Below are positions 6,254-14,426 of a stretch of DNA of 17,380 nucleotides, one piece after another. The stretch lies in NCBI GenBank assembly GCA_030600525.1, contig JAUVLX010000031.1, positions 1 to 17,380 of the forward strand. Reading direction: 5' to 3'. Made by a program: the position numbers and the translations under genes. The DNA comes from Desulfobulbus sp. GTDB lineage: Bacteria; Desulfobacterota; Desulfobulbia; Desulfobulbales; Desulfobulbaceae. The notes beneath the pieces were generated by a model. The model searched no databases, was not told the DNA's origin, and worked only from the letters and a program-made list of their open reading frames with translations. Within the stretch, counting starts at the first letter, position 1, and every line of letters begins with the position of its first letter.

Positions 6254-8803
6254 ATGCTCGGCAAAGCACTTACCAAGGTTTTTGGCAGTAAGAATGATCG
6301 TATCATTAAACAGCTTCGAAAAACTGTCAACAGTATCAACGATTTCGAAGCTTCCATTGAACCTCTGAGTGACGAAGAAATTGCAGCAAAGGCTGTGGAA
6401 TTTCGTCAACGCCTGGAAGAGGGGGAAACCCTGGATCAGTTGCTTCCTGAAGCCTTTGCTGTGGTACGAGAGGCTGCTAAACGAGTATTGGGAGAGCGTC
6501 ACTACGACGTGCAGCTTATCGGGGGCTTGGTGCTGCATAATGGTACAATTGCAGAGATGAAGACTGGTGAAGGAAAAACACTTACCTCGACGGCCCCTGT
6601 CTATCTCAATGCTCTGACCGGGAAGGGCGTCCATGTGGTCACGGTTAACGATTATCTTGCGCAACGTGACGTGGAGTGGATGGACAAGGTTTACAGTTTC
6701 CTTGGCCTGACCACAGCATGTATTGTCCATGAAATGGACGATGCCGAGCGCAGGGAGGCCTATGGTGCAGACGTGACCTACGGCACCAATAATGAGTTTG
6801 GCTTTGACTACCTGCGCGACAATATGAAGTTCGATATTGACGACTACTGCCAACGTGGTTTTAACTACGCCATTGTCGATGAAGTTGACTCTATTCTTAT
6901 TGATGAGGCTCGTACGCCGCTTATTATTTCAGGTCCGGCTGAACAGACTACGGATATGTATGTGAAAGTCGACAAGCTGATGCCTCACTTTAAGGATGAA
7001 GAGCATTACACCAGAGAAGAAAAATCTCGCCAGATCATGCTCACTGATGATGGGGTAGGCTTGGCAGAAGAGCTTCTGGATGTTGAAAATCTTTACGATC
7101 CCGCCAATATTAATCACTTGCATCATATCAATCAGGCGCTGAAAGCCCATTTCGTTTTCCAGTGCGATGTCGATTATATTGTTAAGAATGGTCAGGTCGT
7201 CATTGTTGACGAGTTTACCGGCCGTACTATGGAAGGCCGTCGCTACTCCGATGGTCTTCATCAGGCCCTTGAGGCAAAAGAAAAGGTGACGATTGAAAAG
7301 GAGAACCAGACCCTGGCCTCTGTTACCTTTCAGAATTACTTCCGCATGTATGATAAACTTGCCGGAATGACAGGGACAGCTGATACGGAAGCGCCTGAGT
7401 TTAAAAAGATCTATAACTTGGATGTGGTTGTTATCCCGACCCACATGAACATGGTGCGGAAAGACTTTCCCGATCTCATCTATAAGAATCAACAGGCTAA
7501 GTATCGTAATATTGTCAATGAAATCAAGGAGCTTAATGAGAAGAGGCAGCCGATTCTGGTAGGCACTATCTCCATTGATATTTCAGAAAAAATATCCAAG
7601 ATGCTGACTAAGGAAGGTATAAAACATGACGTACTTAATGCCAAGCAGCATGATCGGGAAGCGGAGATAATTGCAGAAGCCGGGCATGAAGGCAGGGTAA
7701 CCATTGCCACCAATATGGCTGGTCGTGGTACCGATATTAAGCTCGGGGAAGGGGTTCGCGAACTCGGCGGCCTCCATATCCTTGGTACCAGTCGACACGA
7801 GAGTCGCCGTATTGACAACCAGTTACGTGGTCGATCCGGCAGGCAGGGTGATCCGGGGTCATCACGGTTTTTTCTTTCCCTTGAAGATGATTTACTGCGT
7901 ATTTTCGGCTCTGGCCGTCTTGGCGGAATTATGGATAAACTCGGTATGGAAGATGACGAGCCTATCGAGCATTCTATGGTATCCAAGGCCATTGAAAATG
8001 CCCAGCGTAAAGTGGAAGGGCACAACTTTGACATTCGTAAGCACCTGCTTGAGTATGATGATGTTATGAACAAGCAACGTGAGATCATATACAAACAGCG
8101 CCGAGAGGTACTCGAGAGTGACAATGTTCAGCCCATTGTCGAGGATATGGTAGCAGAACTGGTCGATGAATTGTGCGGACATATTGCAGTTGAACGGACA
8201 CCTTCGGAAGATTGGAAGTGGGAAGAGTTTAATGAACGGGTGGTTCAGCTTTTTAATAAAAAGGTAGAATGGGCGTCAGAAGAACTCGTTGATCTGAATT
8301 TGCAGCAGCTTGTTGAAAAATTAACCGATGCCGTCAAGGAATGGTACAGCGGGCAGGAAGAACAAAATGGTGTTGAGCAGATGCGTCAGCTAGAGCGTAT
8401 GGTGCTGCTCCAGATGGTGGATACCTTGTGGAAAGAACACCTCCTGCAAATGGATCATTTGAAAGAAGGTATTGGCCTTCGCGGATACGGCCAGAAGAAT
8501 CCGCTGAATGAGTATAAGCGTGAAGGCTTTAATCTGTTCATGAGCATGATTGAAGCTGTTAAATTGCAGACCGTATCAACTTTGATGCGGGTGCAGATTG
8601 TCCAAGATGATGAACTTGAACGGCTGGAAGAAGAAAGGCGTCAACAGCGGGCAAGGGAGCTGGAAGAGGCAAAAAAAGCTACTAGGCCCCAGGTAGATGA
8701 TCGTCAACCCCAGCAGCGAAAGGAAGAGAAAGTTGGCCGTAACGCCCAATGTCCCTGCGGGTCAGGTAAGAAATATAAAAAATGTTGTGGTGCGACTGGC
8801 TGA
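6254..8803 (+). CDS. secA: Preprotein translocase ATPase SecA
   Basis: An 849-residue motor protein that drives unfolded preproteins through SecYEG at the inner membrane. Walker A is MKTGEGKT (residues 102-109) and Walker B/DEAD-like is DEVD (209-212), followed by SILIDEARTPLIISGP. The preprotein cross-linking region, the second ATPase half (TNMAGRGTDIKL, LRGRSGRQGDPGSSRFFLSL) and the helical scaffold (WKEHLLQMDHLKEGIGLRGY) follow. The C-terminus has the zinc-binding SecB/lipid-contact motif CPCGSGKKYKKCCG after a charged linker. The ATG at 6254 is used because GGAG (6244-6247) precedes it; an in-frame TTG at 6242 overlaps that site. The gene is intact although the gene before it is destroyed. 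It stands alone between the repeat region and a strong terminator. Confidence 0.97.
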   Translation: MLGKALTKVFGSKNDRIIKQLRKTVNSINDFEASIEPLSDEEIAAKAVEFRQRLEEGETLDQLLPEAFAVVREAAKRVLGERHYDVQLIGGLVLHNGTIAEMKTGEGKTLTSTAPVYLNALTGKGVHVVTVNDYLAQRDVEWMDKVYSFLGLTTACIVHEMDDAERREAYGADVTYGTNNEFGFDYLRDNMKFDIDDYCQRGFNYAIVDEVDSILIDEARTPLIISGPAEQTTDMYVKVDKLMPHFKDEEHYTREEKSRQIMLTDDGVGLAEELLDVENLYDPANINHLHHINQALKAHFVFQCDVDYIVKNGQVVIVDEFTGRTMEGRRYSDGLHQALEAKEKVTIEKENQTLASVTFQNYFRMYDKLAGMTGTADTEAPEFKKIYNLDVVVIPTHMNMVRKDFPDLIYKNQQAKYRNIVNEIKELNEKRQPILVGTISIDISEKISKMLTKEGIKHDVLNAKQHDREAEIIAEAGHEGRVTIATNMAGRGTDIKLGEGVRELGGLHILGTSRHESRRIDNQLRGRSGRQGDPGSSRFFLSLEDDLLRIFGSGRLGGIMDKLGMEDDEPIEHSMVSKAIENAQRKVEGHNFDIRKHLLEYDDVMNKQREIIYKQRREVLESDNVQPIVEDMVAELVDELCGHIAVERTPSEDWKWEEFNERVVQLFNKKVEWASEELVDLNLQQLVEKLTDAVKEWYSGQEEQNGVEQMRQLERMVLLQMVDTLWKEHLLQMDHLKEGIGLRGYGQKNPLNEYKREGFNLFMSMIEAVKLQTVSTLMRVQIVQDDELERLEEERRQQRARELEEAKKATRPQVDDRQPQQRKEEKVGRNAQCPCGSGKKYKKCCGATG

Positions 8804-8837
8804 GAACCGAAGCCCTTTCTAACGGGAAAGGTTCAGC

Positions 8838-8909
8838 GCAAACACTGTGTTTGCTTTAAAAAGATTGTCAGGGCACTGGGGTTTTACCCCGGTGCCCTGT
8901 TTGTTTTTT
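8838..8909 (+). terminator. Strong intrinsic terminator after secA, preceded by a smaller palindrome
   Basis: Arms 8869-8881 and 8887-8899 pair over 13 bp with one wobble around the loop TTTTA. A T-rich tail (8900-8909) follows, the textbook form of a Rho-independent terminator. Just before it, GCAAACAC and GTGTTTGC (8838-8854) form a separate short palindrome. Confidence 0.92.
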
Positions 8910-8963
8910 AGGAGATTTGAAACGTTATCCAGTTCAGCAATGAATCGTCACCGGGGCAGGTAA

Positions 8964-9142
8964 GGAGTTGTCCGTAAATAAATTGGACAATATCACGCTC
9001 ATATTTAGATTAGATTTGGATGATCTAATTGAACAAAGCCGCAGGCGTAGTTGTGCTACGTTGAGGACTTTGTGATTGAAGATCAGTCAAAGATGACCTG
9101 AAGATGCGATGCGAGATGTTCAAGTTATTTCTGGACAACTCC
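8964..9142. mobile_element. 179-bp fold-back (MITE-like) element, complete copy
   Basis: The ends are GGAGTTGTCC and GGACAACTCC, a perfect 10-bp terminal inverted repeat that continues imperfectly (AAATAA-TTG). Direct TAA copies flank it (8961-8963 and 9143-9145). The inverted symmetry continues through both arms to a central CGTAG-TTGTG-CTACG stem, so the whole element can fold into one long hairpin. No open frame of useful length exists inside. A 3-bp TNA duplication is known for some IS5-family transposases, which might mobilise it in trans, but no such gene is in the window. It fills most of the gap between secA and the convergent ppk2. Bases 8910-8960 before it show nothing. Confidence 0.88.
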
Positions 9143-9169
9143 TAAAGTGGAGCAATTGATGCCGAAGAG

Positions 9170-10075
9170 TCAACCTCTGAGATCATGAGGGTTGAAAAGA
9201 TTTTTTTCCATATGCTTGATTTCATCAATCCCGGAAATGACAATAGCCGGGTCGGGCTGAAGTTCTTTTAAATCAATTTTCTTCTCATACTCAAGGTTAT
9301 GGAGCAGATGCTTTATGCAGTTGATACGTGCTTTCTTTTTTACGTCAGATTTAATGATGGTCCACGGAGCAATGGTCCGGTTTGATTCGTTGAGCATTTG
9401 AAATTTTTTTATGCTGTATTCATCCCAGAGCTTCTGGGCTAGGTTGTCCACTGGAGACAGCTTATATTGTTTGAGAATATCTGTTTTTCTTGCATCAAAC
9501 CTTTTTTTCTGTTCGTCTTTTGAAACGGAAAAATAGAATTTAAACAGTTTGATTCCATCCTTGACCAGCAGTTCTTCAAATAAAGAAACATCCTTTAAAA
9601 AACGTTTGTGTTGCTCGTCGGTACAAAAGCCCATAACCGGCTCAACCATGGCCCGGTTGTACCAGGAACGGTCAAACAGGACCAGCTCTCCTCCTGCCGG
9701 CAAGTTTGATACGTACCGTTGAAAATACCACTGACTTATTTCTTTGTCGCTGGGAGCAGCCAAGGCTACTACTCTTGCGTTGCGGGGATTAAGAAAGGCT
9801 GTGATGCGTTTTATGGTCCCGCCTTTACCTGCCGCATCGCGACCTTCAAAGATGGCTAGCACCCGCATGTTTGTCTTTTTTATCTCCAGCTGCAGCTTCA
9901 TCAATTCGATTTGCAGCTTTTTGAGTTCAGATTCATATTCTAGATGGGCCTTTTTGATCCATACAGAACAGCGTTTGTCATCCTGTTTAGAATGTTTGTT
10001 CTTCAGAGCTGTCCCTTCCAGGAGTGTGGTGTCGATCGGGCAGGATGGATTGTTTACCTTCTTTTTCTCTCCCAT
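9170..10075 (-). CDS. ppk2: Polyphosphate kinase 2 family protein
   Basis: A 301-residue cytoplasmic P-loop kinase that moves phosphate between polyphosphate and nucleotides. Walker A is in LAIFEGRDAAGKGGTIKR (about 73-90) and the Walker B/DRSWYNRA motif is at 135-142 (LVLFDRSWYNRA). The lid helix (KDEQKKRFDARKTD) and the conserved LWDEYSIKKFQMLNES and APWTIIKSD segments follow. About 40 poorly conserved residues precede the domain. Length and motifs fit single-domain PPK2; the class (ADP, AMP or GDP use) cannot be fixed by eye. The ATG at 10075 follows AGGAG on the minus strand. It is convergent with secA and separated by the secA terminator and the 179-bp element, whose right end is only 27 bases from the ppk2 stop. 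The CHAD protein at 14427 is a functional companion. Confidence 0.93.
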   Translation of the reverse strand: MGEKKKVNNPSCPIDTTLLEGTALKNKHSKQDDKRCSVWIKKAHLEYESELKKLQIELMKLQLEIKKTNMRVLAIFEGRDAAGKGGTIKRITAFLNPRNARVVALAAPSDKEISQWYFQRYVSNLPAGGELVLFDRSWYNRAMVEPVMGFCTDEQHKRFLKDVSLFEELLVKDGIKLFKFYFSVSKDEQKKRFDARKTDILKQYKLSPVDNLAQKLWDEYSIKKFQMLNESNRTIAPWTIIKSDVKKKARINCIKHLLHNLEYEKKIDLKELQPDPAIVISGIDEIKHMEKNLFNPHDLRG

Positions 10076-10326
10076 GTCGTTCTCCTTTTACTGGCTCGGT
10101 GTATGATGCGTGTGGCCTGTAATATGTGTTAGTGCCCTTGATAAATGGCATTGAGGGGTAATGGCGGGGTTATGTTAAAATTTATTAAGAAAAATAATAA
10201 AAGATAATGAAAAATAACTGTTTGGTATTAAACATATTGTATTGAAAAAATTTGGACCAAACAAGGAGAGTTTACTGGGGATAGTAACTTTTCTCAAATA
10301 AAAATTACAAATTGTAGGTGGTAGGT

Positions 10327-10740
10327 ATGAATCAGTGTCAGCAGGATGTGGCGACCTTTCTTGGAGATTGGGTCGAAACTGAAGAGCAGAATAAGGTGGG
10401 TTTTGAAAGATTGTACAAGCTGTTGCAGGACAAAGAAAAGGGTAGTATTGAATTTCATCCACGGCCAGGTGTTACATATTCCCTTCGCGGTATGTCTTTA
10501 GGGAAAGATGCTCCATCGCTGTATGTCATGGTCGACGTGATAGAGGACGAACCACGGTGGCTGTCTGTCTGTTTTTATGGAGACATGATTACAGATCCGG
10601 AGGAAAGAGGAGCCTTTGTACCAGGTGGTCTGCTGGGAGAAGATGCGATTTGTTTTGACCTTGAGCGGTATGATCAGCAAGGATTTGCCTATGTGGAAGC
10701 ACGGATTGAAGAGGCGTATGCTTCAGCCGTAACCTCGTAA
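10327..10740 (+). CDS. 137-residue cytoplasmic protein of unknown function
   Basis: The protein starts MNQCQQDVATFLGDW and is acidic, with no signal peptide or membrane helix. ATG 10327 is preferred over the in-frame GTG at 10318 because AGGTGG (10316-10321) then lies at ribosome-site distance. The middle (SLYVMVDVIEDEPRWLSVCFYGDMITDPEERGAF is one such run in two parts, residues about 64-97) has the look of a compact alpha/beta domain, and VPGGLLGEDAICFDLE follows. I do not recognise a named family and assign no role. It is divergent from ppk2 with a 251-base AT-rich gap holding both promoters, and it is convergent with the phosphoesterase, 23 bases away, with no clear terminator between them. 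Confidence 0.75.
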   Translation: MNQCQQDVATFLGDWVETEEQNKVGFERLYKLLQDKEKGSIEFHPRPGVTYSLRGMSLGKDAPSLYVMVDVIEDEPRWLSVCFYGDMITDPEERGAFVPGGLLGEDAICFDLERYDQQGFAYVEARIEEAYASAVTS

Positions 10741-10763
10741 CTTAATGAGAAGAAGGGATGGGA

Positions 10764-11480
10764 TCAGTTGAGCTTCTGCCCTGCCCGAAACATTTCATTG
10801 TAGATGGGAGGGAGGTGAAGCGCATTGATACGCTTCACAACGGCTTCTATATCATAGGTGCAGCGGAAATGGGTAACCTGTACAGAGCGGTCTTTTAACT
10901 GCAGGACTGCATAAGAAGACTGCGGGTTACCGTCAAACATCCTGCCAGTAGAGCCTGGGTTGATAAAGTGTACTCCCTTAATACATTTGTGATAGGGGGA
11001 GTGAGAGTGACCGGTGACAACGATCGAACAGGAGGTGCTGGCCGCAAGTTCTTCAAATCGTTTGTCCGGGGTAGTGTTAAAAAGAAATTCCTCATGGGCG
11101 GCAGGACTGCCGTGAAAAAGGCACAATGTGTGTGTACCGTATTGCCAGGTATATTTTTTTTTTAGTCCGCAAAGATATTGCCGGTTGCTTTTGCTCAAAG
11201 CCTCAGGCGTACTGGTATACATGATCCGCTTTTCCGGTTTGCGTGGTTTTTTAAAGGTTTTGCCCTTCAGCAGTTTTATAACCTTGTCATCTGTGTTGCC
11301 TCGAATTGATTGTACTTTGTACGTGCGAAGCCAACTGAGTACCTCGTCTGGAAAGGGGCAATAGACCGTCGAATCACCACTGTTACAGATGAGATCGAAT
11401 TGGTCAAGGGGATGTTTTTTGGCGATGGCCTCAAGGGCTGGGAAATTACCGTGGATATCACTGAGCAAAAGAATTTTCAT
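10764..11480 (-). CDS. YfcE/MJ0936-type metallophosphoesterase
   Basis: A 238-residue calcineurin-like phosphoesterase. The metal-binding motifs appear in order: D8-x-H10 in LLSDIHGNFPALE, G35-D36 in NSGDSTVYCPFP, G61-N62 in IRGNTDD, H123 in LFHGSP and GHSH (157-160) in VVTGHSHSP, closed by INPGSTGR. Such enzymes are two-metal phosphodiesterases or phosphatases; members of this subfamily act on model diesters and their cell substrates are mostly unknown. It has no signal peptide and should be cytoplasmic. AAGAGA precedes the ATG on the minus strand. It lies 122 bases downstream of the cls-like gene in the same direction, so co-transcription is possible. The gap contains the 17-bp tandem repeat. 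Confidence 0.9.
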   Translation of the reverse strand: MKILLLSDIHGNFPALEAIAKKHPLDQFDLICNSGDSTVYCPFPDEVLSWLRTYKVQSIRGNTDDKVIKLLKGKTFKKPRKPEKRIMYTSTPEALSKSNRQYLCGLKKKYTWQYGTHTLCLFHGSPAAHEEFLFNTTPDKRFEELAASTSCSIVVTGHSHSPYHKCIKGVHFINPGSTGRMFDGNPQSSYAVLQLKDRSVQVTHFRCTYDIEAVVKRINALHLPPIYNEMFRAGQKLN

Positions 11481-11566
11481 GGTTATTCTCTTTTTTACCA
11501 GGTTGATTAGCCCGGATTTCTCATCAGTTAAGGTGGCGTCAGGTTCATTTTTCTTGGTTATGAATA

Positions 11567-11600
11567 GGTAAGCGTAGACTCCGGGTAAGCGTAGACTCCG
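11567..11600. repeat. Two exact tandem copies of a 17-bp unit
   Basis: GGTAAGCGTAGACTCCG occurs at 11567-11583 and immediately again at 11584-11600. The second copy ends two bases before the stop codon of the cls-like gene (minus strand, 11603-11605). The same unit with small changes is found at 5689, 6033, 6079 and 6136. Confidence 0.95.
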
Positions 11601-11602
11601 GG

Positions 11603-13063
11603 TTAGAGTAGAGGACCGACAAGGAGTGCTACATTTTCCTTGAATCTTTCCCGGAAAGGACGTTGGGTGAAGATTTCACAATCTATTTTTTTCGCATTTT
11701 GTAAATAGCTCTGCTGCAGTTCCCGCAACCTGGCAGTGAACTCCTTGTTGTAAATAAAAAGGGTCATCTCAAAGTTGAGCCAGAAGCTGCGCATATCAAG
11801 ATTTACTGAGCCAAACAAACAGAAGTCGCGGTCAATGGTTATGGTCTTGGCGTGGAGCAGGCCGCCGGAAAAACCCATTATCTTCACCCCTGCCCTTATC
11901 AGGATCTCATATCGTGCCCTGCTGGCATAATGTACCAGCCGGGAGTCATTTTTTTCAGGGACTATAATAGTTACCTCCACCCCCCGTTGTGCTGCTGATT
12001 TCAGGGCTGCCAAGATGGCGTTATCCGGAACAAAATAGGGGGTTGTCAGGATCAGTTCTTGTCGGGCGGCATAAATGGTGGTGAGCAAAAGGTCGTGAAT
12101 CGCGCCTTCTTCCAGGTTTGGTCCAGAGGGGACAAGCTGCACCAGAGCGTCTCCCGATGGTTCTACTGGTCCAATGTCTGAGGTGGGGTACAATTCTTCA
12201 AGGGGTGTATGGTTTTCCATCATCCAGTCATATGTAAAGGCGGCAGTCATTACTTCGACCACTGGCCCGTTAATACGGACCATGGCATCGATCCATTTCC
12301 CAACCCCTTCGTCTTGTTTGAAAAATCCTGGGTCAACCATGTTCTGGCTGCCGGTATAAGCTGTGGTGCCGTCAATGATGGCTACCTTACGGTGATTTCT
12401 CAGATCAATGCGGACAAACAGTGCCCGAATTATTCCCGCTGGTAATGCCTCTGTTATCTCTATCCCCGCAGACCGCATTTTTTCAGCCAGCGCACTGCTT
12501 AAAAAGGTTTTACTGCCAATGGAATCAACTAGGATACGGCAGGTAACACCTCGTTTTTTTGCATCAATTAGCGCTTCGGAAATATCATCAGCCAAACCAC
12601 CTTCATTCCATATGTAAAATTCAAGGAAGCAGGTGGATTTTGCCTGACGAATGTCCACAATGAGTTTGCGTAGAAAAGCAGTGGGGTCGGTAATGAGTTC
12701 TAGGCAATTGTCGGGCATAGTGGGGATATTGACGATTGTGTTGATCTGGCGATCAATGGGGATGCATTCTGGGTTGATTTGTTCCCAGTTGACAGAAACG
12801 CGTTTATAGAGTGCCTGGATCCATTGAGTGATAAGCGGTTGTTCAGCAACCCTCTTTGCGGCCCTTCGTTCACCAAGCCTTACTTCGCCAAACATAAGAT
12901 ACATGATGGCACCGAGAAAAGGCAGCAGCAGGATGATGATTAACCATGCAAGTGACACACTGGCAGCCCTTTTGCGCATAATGACCCGCAGGGACAAACC
13001 TATGCGAATGGCAAGGTCGACAATAAAAATGGATGTCGTGAGCATCCAATAAATTTTATCCAT
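11603..13063 (-). CDS. cls: Cardiolipin synthase-like phospholipase D protein
   Basis: A 486-residue membrane-bound enzyme with the layout of bacterial cardiolipin synthases, which join two phosphatidylglycerol molecules. Two N-terminal hydrophobic segments (about 6-28 and 36-58, ending LPFLGAIMYLMFGE) anchor it in the inner membrane. Two HKD motifs follow: H224-x-K226-x4-D231 in NHRKVAIIDGTTAYTGSQN, and H404-x-K406-x4-D411 in LLHAKTITIDRDFCLFGSVN. The family C-terminus around residue 480 (FKENVALLVGPLL) is present, so the gene looks complete. The ATG at 13063 has only a weak ribosome site. The spacing upstream of argJ is 166 bases, divergent. The alternative is another PLD-type transphosphatidylase, since Cls paralogues are hard to separate by eye. 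Confidence 0.92.
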   Translation of the reverse strand: MDKIYWMLTTSIFIVDLAIRIGLSLRVIMRKRAASVSLAWLIIILLLPFLGAIMYLMFGEVRLGERRAAKRVAEQPLITQWIQALYKRVSVNWEQINPECIPIDRQINTIVNIPTMPDNCLELITDPTAFLRKLIVDIRQAKSTCFLEFYIWNEGGLADDISEALIDAKKRGVTCRILVDSIGSKTFLSSALAEKMRSAGIEITEALPAGIIRALFVRIDLRNHRKVAIIDGTTAYTGSQNMVDPGFFKQDEGVGKWIDAMVRINGPVVEVMTAAFTYDWMMENHTPLEELYPTSDIGPVEPSGDALVQLVPSGPNLEEGAIHDLLLTTIYAARQELILTTPYFVPDNAILAALKSAAQRGVEVTIIVPEKNDSRLVHYASRARYEILIRAGVKIMGFSGGLLHAKTITIDRDFCLFGSVNLDMRSFWLNFEMTLFIYNKEFTARLRELQQSYLQNAKKIDCEIFTQRPFRERFKENVALLVGPLL

Positions 13064-13073
13064 AGCTGTTTAC

Positions 13074-13098
13074 CGTGCCTGCTATAAATAACGGCACG
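13074..13098. promoter_or_regulatory. Short dyad in the cls-argJ divergent gap
   Basis: CGTGCC (13074-13079) and GGCACG (13093-13098) form an inverted repeat around a 13-base AT-rich spacer, 11 bases upstream of the cls ATG. It could be an operator or a 5'-leader hairpin for cls. The rest of the gap is AT-rich with a T run near 13158-13165. I could not find a convincing argJ promoter. Confidence 0.3.
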
Positions 13099-13229
13099 TG
13101 TTGAGGTGAGGTGGGGATTTGGCAAAGGATGAACAAAAAATATACTATGTTCAGCCTTTTTTTTTATCTGGTATCTGTTAGATTACAACAATTCTCATTC
13201 TATTAAACTAAATATTATACAGGGCTTGT

Positions 13230-14414
13230 ATGCAGGTTAAAGGATTTAGTGTTGCAGCTGTAAAGGCTGGGATTCGATATGAAGATCGTCTGGATTTGGG
13301 GCTTATTTATTCTCAGGTGCCGGCTGTTACGGCCGGTGTTTTCACCACCAATTCCGTGAAAGCAGCTCCTGTGTTGATCGATATAGATCGTTTACGGCAA
13401 GGTAAAGTACAGGCAGTGCTGGTGAACAGTGGCAATGCCAATGCATGTACCGGTGATGTCGGCATGGAAACCGCACTGGCCACCAGCACGTTAGTAGCTG
13501 AGCAACTTGATATCAAGGAAGAACTGGTGCAGCTTGCTTCTACAGGCGTCATTGGGGAACCTATGCCCTTTGAGCCTTTTGAGAACTGTATGAAGGAGTT
13601 GGTCGAAAAACTCTCTCCTGATGGCTTTGATGATCTGGCTCAGGCCATGATGACAACCGACACCTTCCCAAAGACAGCCTTTATCACTGTCGAACTCGAC
13701 GGAAAAACTGTTTCCATCCTCGGGGTTACCAAAGGGTCGGGCATGATCATGCCCGACATGGCAACCATGCTTTGTTTTGTGGTTACCGATGCCCAGATAG
13801 TGTTTCCGGTCTTGAATACCATGGTCAGGGATGGGGTGGATAAAAGTTTCAACCGGATTACGGTTGACGGTGACACTTCAACAAACGATATGGTGCTGGT
13901 TATGGCCAACGGAGCTGCCGGCAATTCCTGGATTGATGAAGAAAGTCCAGAGACTGCACATCTTTTTGAAAATGCACTGCATGGCTTACTTCATGATCTT
14001 GCCTTGCAGATTGTCAAAGATGGTGAAGGTGCGACAAAAGTTGTGACCATCCGAATTGAAGGCGCACGGGAGCAGGATGAAGCCATGAGTGCTGCCCAGA
14101 CCATTGCTAACTCAGCCTTGGTTAAAACTGCTTTTTTTGGGGAAGATGCAAACTGGGGCAGGATTATCGCAGCCCTGGGGCGTTCAGACAGCGTTTTTGA
14201 TCAAAACAAGGTGTCCATCGCCTTTGACGAGGTGGTTCTTGTTGAAAATGGAGTTGCCCTGGGGGGGGAAGCTGAAAAATTAGCGAGTGACGTATTAAAA
14301 AACAAAGAGTTCACCGTCACTGTCGACCTCCATGAAGGCATGGAATCAACAGAGGTGTATACCTGCGATTTTTCGTATGATTATGTAAAAATAAATGCCG
14401 ATTACCGAAGCTAG
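13230..14414 (+). CDS. argJ: ArgJ glutamate N-acetyltransferase / ornithine acetyltransferase
   Basis: A 394-residue enzyme that moves the acetyl group from N-acetylornithine to glutamate; bifunctional forms also make N-acetylglutamate from acetyl-CoA. It is made as a precursor that cuts itself before the Thr in MATML; here KGSGMIMPDMATMLCFVVTD places it at Ala178/Thr179. Other landmarks are NSGNANACTGDVG (66-78), ASTGVIGEPMP (103-113), MTTDTFPKTAF (141-151), GDTSTNDMVL and FGEDANWGRI. The C-terminus is normal. ATG 13230 has a weak ribosome site (AGGG). It leads a plus-strand set with the CHAD, ParA and SixA genes, 12 bases before the CHAD start. ArgA in this window is broken, so if no other synthase exists this enzyme must supply the first step. 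Mono- or bifunctionality cannot be read from sequence alone. Confidence 0.95.
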   Translation: MQVKGFSVAAVKAGIRYEDRLDLGLIYSQVPAVTAGVFTTNSVKAAPVLIDIDRLRQGKVQAVLVNSGNANACTGDVGMETALATSTLVAEQLDIKEELVQLASTGVIGEPMPFEPFENCMKELVEKLSPDGFDDLAQAMMTTDTFPKTAFITVELDGKTVSILGVTKGSGMIMPDMATMLCFVVTDAQIVFPVLNTMVRDGVDKSFNRITVDGDTSTNDMVLVMANGAAGNSWIDEESPETAHLFENALHGLLHDLALQIVKDGEGATKVVTIRIEGAREQDEAMSAAQTIANSALVKTAFFGEDANWGRIIAALGRSDSVFDQNKVSIAFDEVVLVENGVALGGEAEKLASDVLKNKEFTVTVDLHEGMESTEVYTCDFSYDYVKINADYRS

Positions 14415-14426
14415 GAGTACAGCGCC

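Noticed and set aside
7489..8124. Minus-strand 211-residue frame inside secA
   Set aside because: Serine- and arginine-rich low-complexity translation typical of the reverse complement of a coding gene.
8964..9142. Fold-back element as a structured RNA gene or riboswitch
   Set aside because: TAA duplications on both sides and a second copy in sixA show it is a mobile repeat; an RNA role is possible but not supported.
11567..11600. Tandem 17-bp repeats as a CRISPR fragment
   Set aside because: Units abut without spacers, there are only two, and no cas gene is present.
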